This document shows positions 1-7,333 of a stretch of 33,221 nt of DNA, in pieces. Below the pieces are notes generated by a model that was given only the letters and a program-made list of their open reading frames with translations, had not been told where the DNA came from and made no database searches. The position numbers were made by a program, and so were the translations under genes. The stretch comes from Candidatus Zipacnadia bacterium (GTDB lineage: Bacteria; Armatimonadota; Zipacnadia; JALGUG01). The stretch's first letter is position 1; every line of letters begins with the position of its first letter. The stretch is taken from the NCBI GenBank assembly GCA_029820995.1, contig JALGUG010000022.1, positions 1 to 33,221 on the forward strand. The letters run 5' to 3'.

Positions 1-194
1 AGGTCGTTGTAGACCTCCGCCTTGGCGGGCTGTTTGGCGAACAGGACCCAGCCGGCCCCTCCGAATACTTCGACGTAGCAGGTGTGCTCGGGCAGCAGGG
101 CCACGATGGTCTTTGCCAGGGCTCTCTTGCCTCCGACCCATCCCATGAAAGACTGCATGGTTGCGTCCGTTTCCAGCGTTCCGGTTGTTGACAT
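1..194 (-). CDS. DNA adenine methyltransferase (Dam/D12 class), 5' part only
   Basis: The first 64 codons of a leftward gene that leaves the window. The translation has GWVGGKRALAKTIVALLP, then YVEVFGGAGWVLF and AKAEVYNDL, the N-terminal signature of D12-class N6-adenine methyltransferases (SAM-binding FxGxG region; the GGKR loop contacts the target). The catalytic DPPY motif would lie outside. These enzymes methylate adenine in DNA; phages use them against restriction or for regulation. The start used is ATG at 194; an ATG at 158 (MQSFMGWVGGKR) is an alternative because neither has a strong Shine-Dalgarno site. It follows the glycosyltransferase at 214-1161 by 19 bp, so it is probably the last visible gene of the same transcript. 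Confidence 0.85.
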   Translation of the reverse strand, partial: MSTTGTLETDATMQSFMGWVGGKRALAKTIVALLPEHTCYVEVFGGAGWVLFAKQPAKAEVYND

Positions 195-213
195 CGTTGC
201 TTTCAGAGGTAAG

Positions 214-1161
214 CTAACGGCTATTCCTGGCTGGCCCCCTCGGTGAAGCTGTTCGAGCAGCTTCGCGGGCAGGTGCTTGCGTTCCGACCTGCCTGGGGCC
301 GGCCTTCCTGTCTATGCGGTCCACGGGCTGGCCGGCTTTGTAGACGATCTCGAAGCGGCCGGGGAGGGCTGCCTCTATCACTTCGGGGCGGCGGGGGGCG
401 TTGGGGTCCGGGCTTCCTCGATATGTCGGCGTGAGCCTGTCCTGTCTGCTGTGGAGCAGCATGCGCAGGGCGAGGGCGTGGATCTCCTCCTCTGTCATCT
501 CCCCGATCGGGGAGGCGTGCTTCTTGCCGGCGTAGACCCGCAGGCCGTCAGGACGATCGGGGGCGCGCAGGTAGTCTCGCATCCGCTGGCGCTCCACCAG
601 CCTCCGGTCGGGCTTGACTCCCTTGATGTGGAACAGCAGCGGACCGGGGCCGTTCTTGGAGACGATGGCCCGTTCGCGGCCCTCTCCCTCCGGCCGGGCA
701 CAGGTGCCGCCGGTCCAGAAGAAGTCACTGAACGCGCGGCGGTTGACGTAGACGTGGCAGCGATCGTAGTGGCGCAGGCGCTGGGTGGTGTGGTGGAAGT
801 CGCCCCACATCTCGCACAACGGCAAGCGGGTCACAGCCGAGGGCGACTGTGCCACACGCTCCAAGAGGTCGGCGTTGTATTCGCAGAGCACGTCGTCTGA
901 GTCCAGCCAGAACAGGTGGTCCGCGTCGGTCAGCGTGGCCAGCCGGTTGCGGGCTTCGATCCATCCGAGCTGGCGTCCCTCGTGGCGGACGTATCGCACG
1001 TTCTTGTGCCGGCGCGCGAAGTCGGCGGCGACGTCGGGCGTGTGGTCGGTGGAGGCGTCGTCCAGGACGATGATCTGGTCGAAGCGGTCGACGATGGAAG
1101 CCAGACAGAAGCGCAGGGCGTAGTCGTCATTGTAGGCTGGGATGAGGGCGGTCAGGTTCAT
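214..1161 (-). CDS. Family 2 (GT-A) glycosyltransferase
   Basis: 315 residues. The N terminus MNLTALIPAYNDD is the first strand of a GT-A fold, followed by the nucleotide-sugar motif LDDAST (about residues 33-38) and the metal-binding DSDD in FWLDSDDVL. It should transfer a sugar from a nucleotide donor to an unknown acceptor in the cytoplasm. The start at 1161 has GGAGGGG upstream and overlaps the stop of the zincin gene (ATGA), implying translational coupling. The last ~50 residues are rich in Arg, Pro and Ala and look disordered. Residues VAQSPSAV come from a dispersed repeat also found in the gene at 5819-6619. Family membership is clear; donor and acceptor are unknown. Confidence 0.85.
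   Translation of the reverse strand: MNLTALIPAYNDDYALRFCLASIVDRFDQIIVLDDASTDHTPDVAADFARRHKNVRYVRHEGRQLGWIEARNRLATLTDADHLFWLDSDDVLCEYNADLLERVAQSPSAVTRLPLCEMWGDFHHTTQRLRHYDRCHVYVNRRAFSDFFWTGGTCARPEGEGRERAIVSKNGPGPLLFHIKGVKPDRRLVERQRMRDYLRAPDRPDGLRVYAGKKHASPIGEMTEEEIHALALRMLLHSRQDRLTPTYRGSPDPNAPRRPEVIEAALPGRFEIVYKAGQPVDRIDRKAGPRQVGTQAPAREAARTASPRGPARNSR
832..856. repeat. Dispersed CACAGCC...CTGTG element, copy 1
   Basis: A 25-nt stretch inside the glycosyltransferase gene that matches positions 6509-6533 except at two bases. It is an imperfect inverted repeat (CACAGCC / GGCTGTG type) read in frame as VAQSPSAV. Confidence 0.6.
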
Positions 1162-1571
1162 GGCGTTCTCCCCTCCGCTTCGTAGAGGTCGAACAGCACG
1201 CCCGCGATCCGGTTCGCCAGGAGTTCCCACGCCGCGAAGTGCTTGTCGTCCGGATCGAGATCCCCGGCCGTGTCCGCTGTGAGCAGGTGGGCGACCTCAT
1301 GACACACGATCCACCGCGGGTCGCGGGTCCCGCTGATGTCTGCCTCGCGGCACTGCGTGAGGTTGACGGCGATGACGGCATGCATCGTCGGCGCGTAGTG
1401 GGTCACTCCCCCGAACTGCTGGTCGAAGGCGGTCATGCCGGCCGTCCGCGCCGTGGCTGCGTCCGTGGTGAGCGCCAGCGTCCAGTCGCGCAGCGAGAGC
1501 TTCCTCTGCGCCCAGCGCATGATCCGGGGGAGTTCAGCGGGATCACATTCGATGTATGGGGGGATCCTCAC
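1158..1571 (-). CDS. Zincin-type metallopeptidase-like protein (HEVAHLL)
   Basis: 137 residues with the zinc-binding HEVAHLL at about 91-97 and a possible third ligand, Glu about 116 in FAAWELLANR. Fold and size resemble small phage/SprT-like or ImmA-like metallopeptidases, but no closer family is recognised. It starts at GTG 1571 with GAGGAGG eight bases upstream, overlaps the preceding glycosyltransferase stop (GTGA), and its own stop overlaps the next start (ATGA). There is no signal peptide, so it should be cytoplasmic. Its role among glycosyltransferases is unknown: protein processing, or a moron with an unrelated task. The metal site is seen directly; peptidase activity is inferred. Confidence 0.7.
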   Translation of the reverse strand: MRIPPYIECDPAELPRIMRWAQRKLSLRDWTLALTTDAATARTAGMTAFDQQFGGVTHYAPTMHAVIAVNLTQCREADISGTRDPRWIVCHEVAHLLTADTAGDLDPDDKHFAAWELLANRIAGVLFDLYEAEGRTP

Positions 1572-2467
1572 GCGGGGGCCTCCTCGGGAACGGCAGGACT
1601 ATCCGCAGGATCACGTCGGGCGCGCGCGCCCTTAGCGCCAATCGAAGATTGGCTCGCAGATGCCGCAGATGGAATGAGAGACCAGTAGGGCTCCAGGTCG
1701 CCGGGGGTGAGGGGTTCGCCGTTGCCGAAGTCCTGGTTGACCTGGCGGAATCGCTCGGCGGCGTCGGGCTTGTTGCCGATGCTGGATATGTGGCCGACGT
1801 TCTGGCCCCAGCGGTAGACGTATGAAGGCAAGTTCGGACCCTTGTCATCGGTGATGTGCCGGTCGCCGATCTTGTGGAGTCGGCCGGCCTTGCGGAAGGC
1901 GGTCAGGAGCGCCTTGGCCTGGCCGCTGTGTTTGGGCGGATAGCCGCCGAGATCGAGGGCTTCCTGGCGGCGGAAGACCATCGATCCCTCGAACACGTTG
2001 TGGCGGGCGCCCTTGAACTGGAGGGCTTCGCGCGGCCCGGTGAGATACCAGGCGCCCCTTGCCTTCACGCAGCCCGTGTCGCGCGCCAGGAGGGCCGCTA
2101 CGCTCCGTGATAGGTGCCAGGGCAGGTATAGGTCATCGTCGTCCCAGTGTGCCACCAGCGGCGTTTCTGCGAGTTCCAAGAGCGCCTGGCGCTTGTGGCC
2201 CAGGTTCGGACAATGCCCGTCCGGCACGTTCTGGATGGTGACTGGCATAGGGGGACAGGACCCTGAACGGCCTAAGGGTCCAGTCCCCTCCTCTACGCGG
2301 ATCGGCACGGGCGCGTCATTCAGGATCAGCAGATGCTTGTTCGGGTAGTCCTGGGCCAGGAAACAGGCCAGAGCCTCGCGCAGGCGGGCGAACCGGCCGT
2401 AGGTCGGGCACAGGCACGTCACGGCCGGAAGTGCGGATTGCGGATCGCGGATTGCGGATTCAGTCAT
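1568..2467 (-). CDS. Family 2 glycosyltransferase (paralogue of next gene)
   Basis: 299 residues. The start PAVTCLCPTYGRF and the acidic motif VAHWDDDDLYLPWHL mark a GT-A family 2 enzyme. It is clearly a duplicate of the gene at 2460-3230: both share CLCPTYGRF, ACFLAQDYP, WDDDDLYLPWHL, a GSMVF motif, LGGYP and DFGNGEPLTPxDLxPxW. Two repeats are translated in frame: the N-terminal AIRDPQSA comes from GCGGATT tandems (2433-2460), and a stretch near residues 60-73 comes from the palindromic element at 2251-2288. The ATG at 2467 is chosen because GGAGG lies eight bases upstream. The C terminus includes a palindrome GCCAATC...GATTGGC (1637-1653). Substrate unknown. Confidence 0.85.
   Translation of the reverse strand: MTESAIRDPQSALPAVTCLCPTYGRFARLREALACFLAQDYPNKHLLILNDAPVPIRVEEGTGPLGRSGSCPPMPVTIQNVPDGHCPNLGHKRQALLELAETPLVAHWDDDDLYLPWHLSRSVAALLARDTGCVKARGAWYLTGPREALQFKGARHNVFEGSMVFRRQEALDLGGYPPKHSGQAKALLTAFRKAGRLHKIGDRHITDDKGPNLPSYVYRWGQNVGHISSIGNKPDAAERFRQVNQDFGNGEPLTPGDLEPYWSLIPSAASASQSSIGAKGARARRDPADSPAVPEEAPA
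1637..1653. repeat. Palindrome GCCAATC-GAA-GATTGGC
   Basis: Perfect 7-bp arms with a 3-nt loop, inside the 3' end of the glycosyltransferase gene. The same arms (8 bp, different loop) recur at 8448-8466 near the 3' end of another glycosyltransferase gene. Confidence 0.5.
2251..2288. repeat. Palindromic element (PAL) copy inside glycosyltransferase
   Basis: Arms GGGGACAGGACCC and GGGTCCAGTCCCC around a short loop; read in frame within the gene at 1568-2467. Confidence 0.85.
2433..2460. repeat. GCGGATT tandem repeat
   Basis: Four heptamers GCGGATT (one GCGGATC) at the start of the gene at 1568-2467, translated as part of AIRDPQSA. The same tandem occurs at 9231-9259. Confidence 0.8.
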
Positions 2468-3230
2468 GGGAAAGCCTCCGTTCAAGCTCGGCGTGGTCGG
2501 CGGGGCGCATCCGGGGCCGGGTGTCGCGGATGATCGTGTCCCACATCGGGCGCAGGTCGGCGGGCGTGAGCGGCTCGCCGTTGCCGAAGTCGGTGTTGGC
2601 CGCGCGGAACGCTTCGGCGCTCTTCAGCGCGACGTTGTGCGCGCCCTCCGTGCGGCGCACCACGACGCCGTGGATGCCGTGCTGGTCCATCGGGGCATAG
2701 AGCCCGGCCTCCTGGAAGGCGTGAAGGAGTTTGATGTTCTGGCCGACCTGGGCATCGGGGTAGCCGCCGAGCGCCAGGGCGGTCTCGCGGTTGAAGACCA
2801 TCGAGCCATCGTTGCCGCCAAACTCTCGGCCGGTGATCGCCCATCGGCCATCGACGAGGCGCATCCTCCAGGCCCTGCGCACCTTCGTGCATTCGAGGCC
2901 ACTCTCCAGCGTGCGGACGGCCTCCGAGAGGTGCCAGGGCAGGTAGAGGTCGTCATCGTCCCAGTGGGCTACTATAGGCGTTCCTGCGCATTCCAAGAGC
3001 CTCTGGCGCTTGAGGCCGAGGTTCTGGAACGGGGGATAATGGTTGACGACGAATACTTCTTCAAGTCTCGGGCCGCTGGCCGGAATGGGTTGTACTCCAT
3101 CATTGAGCACCAGGAGGCGCTTCTCGCCAGGGTAGTCCTGCGCCAGGAAGCAGGCCACAGCCCGGCGCAGAAGTTGAAACCGCCCGTAGGTCGGGCACAG
3201 ACACGTCACGGCCGGCCAGTGGGGTGTCAT
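2460..3230 (-). CDS. Family 2 glycosyltransferase (paralogue of previous gene)
   Basis: 256 residues beginning MTPHWPAVTCLCPTYGRF. It has the GT-A core, VAHWDDDDLYLPWHL as the metal/nucleotide motif, and the tail DFGNGEPLTPADLRPMW shared with its neighbour at 1568-2467, so the two arose by duplication. The start at 3230 overlaps the upstream stop (ATGA). This copy lacks the palindromic element found in its sister, which gives a natural before/after comparison. The acceptor is unknown; the location points to the same glycan pathway. Confidence 0.85.
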   Translation of the reverse strand: MTPHWPAVTCLCPTYGRFQLLRRAVACFLAQDYPGEKRLLVLNDGVQPIPASGPRLEEVFVVNHYPPFQNLGLKRQRLLECAGTPIVAHWDDDDLYLPWHLSEAVRTLESGLECTKVRRAWRMRLVDGRWAITGREFGGNDGSMVFNRETALALGGYPDAQVGQNIKLLHAFQEAGLYAPMDQHGIHGVVVRRTEGAHNVALKSAEAFRAANTDFGNGEPLTPADLRPMWDTIIRDTRPRMRPADHAELERRLSHD

Positions 3231-3898
3231 TGGTCGGTTCTCCTGTACGGGAAGACGTAGTTGTTGTGCGCCTCGTGGTGGATGACGCCGTGGGGTTCGC
3301 CCTCGAAGCTGATCTGTTCCTGCCCCCACCAGTCGGTGTCCTGGTCTCGCACGCCGGCCACGGCCAGGGCCAGCGCGAAGGCCGCCTGGGCGTGATGGTA
3401 GGCCCGCGAGAGCCGCTGCCCGCGCGCGTCGATCCATTCCCGCCAGTATCCGACGCGGGGCAGCATCGCGTTGGCGAGTTCCCCTCGCAGCAGGAAGGCG
3501 CAGGTTGTGCCGAGCGGGCGGTAGGCGAGGCCGGCGTCATTGAACAGCCCCTCGTATAGGTCCTGGCGCCAGCCGTTCCGCGCCTGGACCTGAAGGGGCG
3601 AGGCGCGCAGGGCGGCGGTCGCGCCCCGGCCCAGCGCACGGTGCACAAGCTCGCGGACGTGGCCGTAGACGAGGGAGTCCGCGTCTATGGACAACAGCCA
3701 GTCGGTCTGGACGCCGCCCAGAACCTCGTATCCCGTGGCGATCCGGAGCCACTCGGGCGCCTCGGCGCTATATCGGTGGATCTCCACCCGGTCGGGGCAG
3801 GCGTGCTCGTAGAGCATGAGGGCGGCGGCGGCCGCGCGCCGGCCCCATATCGAGTCCGTCACTCGGAACACGACGGTCAGGCTTTCAGACTTGGCCAT
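3227..3898 (-). CDS. GT-A glycosyltransferase, DAD/GVIHH type
   Basis: 223 residues. Motifs seen: TVVFRVTDSIWGRRAAAAA near the N terminus, SIDADS (a DxD metal site, about residue 70), WWGQEQ, and GVIHH near the C terminus. The same order of motifs occurs in the genes at 3877-4551 and 5104-5826, so these three form a paralogous group. They resemble GT8-like enzymes, where a C-terminal His helps bind metal, but the family is not firmly recognised. ATG 3898 is preceded by GGAG; the gene overlaps its upstream neighbour by 22 nt. Donor and acceptor are unknown. Confidence 0.7.
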   Translation of the reverse strand: MAKSESLTVVFRVTDSIWGRRAAAAALMLYEHACPDRVEIHRYSAEAPEWLRIATGYEVLGGVQTDWLLSIDADSLVYGHVRELVHRALGRGATAALRASPLQVQARNGWRQDLYEGLFNDAGLAYRPLGTTCAFLLRGELANAMLPRVGYWREWIDARGQRLSRAYHHAQAAFALALAVAGVRDQDTDWWGQEQISFEGEPHGVIHHEAHNNYVFPYRRTDQ

Positions 3899-4551
3899 GC
3901 CTCATCTCCAAAGGGGTCGGCGTCCGAGCCGAGGTGATGGACGATGCCGGGCGGCTCGTCCTTCCAATGGAAGCTGTGTTCGCGCGAGGTCAGCTCCCCG
4001 ACCTGCCAGCCATCGTTCGCGACGAGGGCGGCCAGCGCGAACTGGTCGCGCATCCACCACTCGGGCTTGCCGCGGAAGCGCATGAGGGGGTCGGGCAGGC
4101 CGCACGCGCGTATGGCGGCGGACCAGCCAGACAGCTCATCACGCAGCACACTGGAGACCCTCGGCCGGCACAGGATCAGACCGCAGTTGTATACGGGCAG
4201 GTGAGGCAGGCGGAACCGATCGAGGATGGCATACCATTTCTGCCGGTCGATCTTCCCGCCCGTCCAGGCCGAGCCGACGCGCAGGTAGATATCGGCGTCG
4301 CACACGAACAGGCCGTTCAGGTTCGAGTTGGCCCAGGTGTCGGCGTCGAGCGTCAGCACCCATTCTGTGGCGCATTCCTCGCCTGGCATCACGGAGGCCC
4401 GCACACCCCAGGGGTGCTCGCCGCCGTCTACCTCGGCGATCCGCACGCGGACGCCGGGGTTGGCGCGGGCGACGCTGTATGCGCTGGCGGCCGCGCGGCG
4501 CTGCCACTGGGCGTCATGCGTCACGGCATAGCAGACGGTTATGTCAGTCAT
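3877..4551 (-). CDS. GT-A glycosyltransferase, DAD/GIVHH type
   Basis: 224 residues. MTDITVCYAVTHD starts the Rossmann-like half; TLDADTW carries the DxD motif (about 77-79); NCGLILC resembles the strand after the metal site in GT8-like enzymes; WWMRDQ and GIVHH close the domain. Second member of the DAD/GVIHH trio with 3227-3898 and 5104-5826. The start at 4551 overlaps the methyltransferase stop (ATGA) and has a G-rich Shine-Dalgarno. Product probably cytoplasmic. Substrate unknown. Confidence 0.7.
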   Translation of the reverse strand: MTDITVCYAVTHDAQWQRRAAASAYSVARANPGVRVRIAEVDGGEHPWGVRASVMPGEECATEWVLTLDADTWANSNLNGLFVCDADIYLRVGSAWTGGKIDRQKWYAILDRFRLPHLPVYNCGLILCRPRVSSVLRDELSGWSAAIRACGLPDPLMRFRGKPEWWMRDQFALAALVANDGWQVGELTSREHSFHWKDEPPGIVHHLGSDADPFGDEAWPSLKA

Positions 4552-5114
4552 GGCCCCCCCCGCTTCTCCGCCCACCACACGTCGTGCAGTTCTGTGTGGG
4601 CGCGATCGGCGAACGCCTCGCGGACGGCACGGACCACTCCCCAGTCTTCGCCCTTCGGCGACGTGGCCCGATAATCGTGTCCGCTCACGAACCCGCCGGC
4701 GCGGACCTTCGGGGTCCACAGCGCGATGTCCTGCCGCACGTAGTCGTAGAAATGGTTCCCGTCGATGAACACGAAGTCGAGGCTGGCCTCCGGGATCATC
4801 CCTGCGGCCTCGACACTGAAGGCGCGCATGACGAACACGCGCGCTGCGAAGGGCTGGGCGCGCCGCAGGTAGTCGAGGTAGTCCCGGTCGAAAGTTTCTT
4901 GAGTGCGCTGCTTGGTGGGGGCCAGGCTCTTGTCATACTCAGAGTAGGCCCGCCAGGGATCCACTGCATAGATCAACTCCAGGTCCGGCAGATGCTCAAG
5001 GAGTTGGATCTGCGTCGTGCCGTGGTTCACGCCGATCTCCGCGCCGATGCGGTGGGGCCGGTCGCGCAGCAGCTTCACCAACACGGCGGCGTGCTTGGTC
5101 GGTTTATGCGGCAT
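4548..5114 (-). CDS. Class I SAM-dependent methyltransferase
   Basis: 188 residues. Motif I is AEIGVNHGTT (about 29-38), the ribose-binding acidic residue follows in YAVDPW, and LDFVFIDGNHFYDYVRQD plus GGFVSGHDY give the pattern DGxHxYxxVxxD...GGxxxGHDY of the Methyltransf_24 family, common in surface-glycan gene clusters. It may O-methylate a sugar made by the neighbouring glycosyltransferases (inference). The ATG at 5114 has GGAGGAGGG upstream. The 11-nt overlap with the upstream gene and ATGA coupling with the downstream one place it inside the operon. Confidence 0.85.
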   Translation of the reverse strand: MPHKPTKHAAVLVKLLRDRPHRIGAEIGVNHGTTQIQLLEHLPDLELIYAVDPWRAYSEYDKSLAPTKQRTQETFDRDYLDYLRRAQPFAARVFVMRAFSVEAAGMIPEASLDFVFIDGNHFYDYVRQDIALWTPKVRAGGFVSGHDYRATSPKGEDWGVVRAVREAFADRAHTELHDVWWAEKRGGP

Positions 5115-5826
5115 GTGCTTCCCTCCTCCTGTCGATCTCGGCCTCGATGGCGCCCTCGCGCTCCAGGTCCCGGTAGATCCGGCCGTTGAAGTGGTGGATG
5201 ACGCCGAGTTCTTCCGGCCTCGAATGCCATGAGAAGGCGTGGGGGCCGGCCCAGCAGGTATCGGCGTCGAGAATGCCAGCCTCCGCCAGGGCGAGCGTGA
5301 TGCTGTGCTGATCGGGTTTCTTGTGCGGGCGGGTGAAGATGTCCTCGTCGTAAGCCAGGTAGCGTTTCCGCCACACCGGGATGCGGGGCACCCATTCGGA
5401 GGCCGCCCGGCAGTCCACGAGCATGGCGCCGTTCCAGACGATGTCGCGTTGCATGGATTCGTAGCGGTCGAGGAGGTGGAGCCAGCGGCCCTCGTGCCAT
5501 TGCGGATGGTCGTGCAGATTCGAGCGGCGGGCCATGATCAGGCAGCCCACGGAACGTGCCTGGGACACCAGCGGGCGCACGTCGCCCGTGCACAGCACGT
5601 CGGCGTCCAGGAACAGGACCCAGCGCGTCTGCGCGTCGAGGATGCCCTCGAACCGGTTCTGCGATGTCCCGTAGGGATACAGGAGCGTGTCCACGTCGGG
5701 GGAGTGTTCTCTGACCGAGTTCAGGGCGCGCTTGGCGCGCTCCATCCAGACGCCGGGCGTGGCGGCGCAGACGACCGTCATCTCCCGCTGCCGCCACTTC
5801 CTGGCCGTGTGTGATCTCTCAGACAT
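5104..5826 (-). CDS. GT-A glycosyltransferase, DAD/GVIHH type
   Basis: 240 residues. MTVVCAATPGVW begins the fold after a short basic leader (MSERSHTARKWRQRE); FLDADVL is the DxD site; WNGAMLVDC parallels the NCGLILC strand of its paralogue; AYDEDIF and KPDQHSI follow; GVIHH lies near the end. Third member of the DAD/GVIHH trio. ATG 5826 is preferred because GGAGG lies nine bases before it; the internal Met (5781) has GGGAG too close. It overlaps the upstream sulfatase-like gene by 8 nt. Function inferred from fold motifs; substrate unknown. Confidence 0.7.
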   Translation of the reverse strand: MSERSHTARKWRQREMTVVCAATPGVWMERAKRALNSVREHSPDVDTLLYPYGTSQNRFEGILDAQTRWVLFLDADVLCTGDVRPLVSQARSVGCLIMARRSNLHDHPQWHEGRWLHLLDRYESMQRDIVWNGAMLVDCRAASEWVPRIPVWRKRYLAYDEDIFTRPHKKPDQHSITLALAEAGILDADTCWAGPHAFSWHSRPEELGVIHHFNGRIYRDLEREGAIEAEIDRRREAHAA

Positions 5827-6619
5827 AGCCCAGCGCCTCCAGTTTCTGCATGGTGGTGGCCTGTTCAGCGCCGGCGATCTCCGCGCCCGTGGCCTCCAGC
5901 CAGGGGACCTCGAACAACTCGTCGTTGCGCCAGTTGCACTCGTGGCCGAACTTCCCGCCGTCCTCGCCCAGCATCTCGCCGTGGTCGCTGGTGACGACGA
6001 ACCGCTTGTCGGGCAGCGCGCCCGCCAGCATCCGCACGGCCTCCCAGACCAGGGACAGGTTCGCCAGGTATGCATCGCGCACTTCGGGCCACGTGAGCCG
6101 GCCAGCCTCCACCTCGTGGTCCGGACGCGCCAGCGCGTGGCAGCCTGAGATGAGGGGATGCTTGCCCCGGCCCCACCGACAGAGATTCAGCGGCACGGCG
6201 CCGATGTAGGGGCTGTGCGGCTGCAGGTAGTGCACGACGCAGCGGCAGCCGGCACTCGGCAGTGGGCAGCAGGCATCAACGGCTACGGCTGTCACGCTCA
6301 GCGGGTGGACGCTGGGGATCTGCAGATCGGTGAACCGGCCCCAGAGCTTGTCCCAGATCGGCTCGGTGCACAGCATCATCGACCGCGCCTGCACCGTGCG
6401 CTCCACTACGGGGTTGGCGCTGAAGTAGGTCACGTCCAGCCCGGCCAGGTGCGGCCCCACGCGGGAGATCCACGCCTCGGTGCACGGGGCGGGGGAACGG
6501 ACGGCCTCCACAGCCGGGGGCGGCTGTGCCACATTGCGGAACGCGTCGGCGCGGCAGGCGTCCAGGATTACCAGGACGTCCCAGTCGGTGTCTCTCAGCA
6601 GTGTGAGTTGCTCTCTCAT
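5819..6619 (-). CDS. Alkaline-phosphatase/sulfatase superfamily enzyme
   Basis: 266 residues. The metal-binding N terminus is VLVILDACRADAF (about 15-27), a central HYLQPHSPYIG (130-140) matches the substrate-side xPHxPY of sulfatases and phosphoglycerol/phosphoethanolamine transferases, and SDHGE...GHE (211-227) supplies the remaining metal ligands. The nucleophile may be Cys46 or Thr47. There are no transmembrane segments, so it is a soluble member. In a glycan cluster it could add or remove sulfate or a phospho-group (inference). Residues VAQPPPAV, just before the likely nucleophile loop, come from the dispersed repeat at 6509-6533. Overlaps both neighbours (ATGA with the upstream gene). 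Confidence 0.8.
   Translation of the reverse strand: MREQLTLLRDTDWDVLVILDACRADAFRNVAQPPPAVEAVRSPAPCTEAWISRVGPHLAGLDVTYFSANPVVERTVQARSMMLCTEPIWDKLWGRFTDLQIPSVHPLSVTAVAVDACCPLPSAGCRCVVHYLQPHSPYIGAVPLNLCRWGRGKHPLISGCHALARPDHEVEAGRLTWPEVRDAYLANLSLVWEAVRMLAGALPDKRFVVTSDHGEMLGEDGGKFGHECNWRNDELFEVPWLEATGAEIAGAEQATTMQKLEALGYV
6509..6533. repeat. Dispersed CACAGCC...CTGTG element, copy 2
   Basis: Inverted repeat CACAGCCG...CGGCTGTG plus CCACA, in frame as VAQPPPAV in the sulfatase-like gene; 23 of 25 bases match the copy at 832-856. Confidence 0.65.
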
Positions 6620-7296
6620 GGGGTTGCGCTCTCTGTGGCCGGAGGGGGGAGGGGGTGTAAGGGGACAGGGACCTTAACGTCTTTAGGGTCCCTGTCCCCC
6701 TGGGTCCCCTGGCCGTCCAGTGTTTCGCGCAGGCGTTCCCGCGCGGCCTCGACCTCCTCGCCGGTAGGCTCGGCGCGCAGACCACGGCGGGCCCGCGCGT
6801 GGAACTTCGCCTGGCGCCTCGCGCGCGCCTCGAACGCGTCCGGATCCTCACGCAGGCGCCGCAGTGTTTCCGCCTCGCGCCGCAGGGCGTCTCGTTCCAT
6901 CTCCACCAACAGGCGCTCGGAGCGATCGGCCCGCCGCTTCTCGGCTTCCTGCCGTTTGACTTTGGCCGGCTTCTCGGCCTCGAACACCGTCTCGAACATG
7001 CCCGCGCTCATCAGGCTGGACAGCGAACAGTTCTGCCCGAGGAACTCCTGACCCGCCTCCCACAGTTGCCGCGACTTGTGGATCACGCAGGCAACGGGGT
7101 TGGCCTGCCCACGGTCCTTGTACTCCCGCGCCCGGTTGGCCATGCGGCTGAGGGTCTCGGCCCGCGCGGTGGAGAAGGGCTTGTGCCAGACCTCCCGGTA
7201 GAGCCGGACCATCCTCAGCAGCCACTCACGCTGCTGAGGTGTGTGGCCCATATAGGCCATCGGGTCCTCCGGGACTGTGATCAGTTCGTCACTCAT
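6616..7296 (-). CDS. Coiled-coil protein of unknown function
   Basis: 226 residues, not recognised. The N-terminal half (YMGHTPQQREWLLRMVRLYR) looks globular and helical; from about residue 110 to 195 it is a highly charged Arg/Glu coiled coil (KRQEAEKRRADRSERLLVEM). The last ~30 residues contain GDRDPKDVKVPVPL, the translation of the palindromic element at 6661-6699, so the C terminus has probably been extended by that insertion. ATG 7296; no strong Shine-Dalgarno. The stop overlaps the next start (ATGA). No signal peptide or membrane segment. A cytoplasmic structural or scaffold role is possible but unsupported. Confidence 0.65.
   Translation of the reverse strand: MSDELITVPEDPMAYMGHTPQQREWLLRMVRLYREVWHKPFSTARAETLSRMANRAREYKDRGQANPVACVIHKSRQLWEAGQEFLGQNCSLSSLMSAGMFETVFEAEKPAKVKRQEAEKRRADRSERLLVEMERDALRREAETLRRLREDPDAFEARARRQAKFHARARRGLRAEPTGEEVEAARERLRETLDGQGTQGDRDPKDVKVPVPLHPLPPPATESATP
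6661..6699. repeat. PAL copy at the 3' end of the coiled-coil gene
   Basis: Arms GGGGACAGGGACC / GGTCCCTGTCCCC; translated as GDRDPKDVKVPVPL, second sequence type of the element. Confidence 0.85.
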
Positions 7297-7303
7297 GGTT
7301 CAG

Positions 7304-7330
7304 CCGCAGATGAACGCAGATTCACGCAGA
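7304..7330. repeat. CGCAGATGAACGCAGATT-type repeat
   Basis: Intergenic. An imperfect inverted match to 7560-7585, so the pair flanks the small lipoprotein gene. A related sequence sits at 11051-11078. Confidence 0.6.
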
Positions 7331-7333
7331 CAA

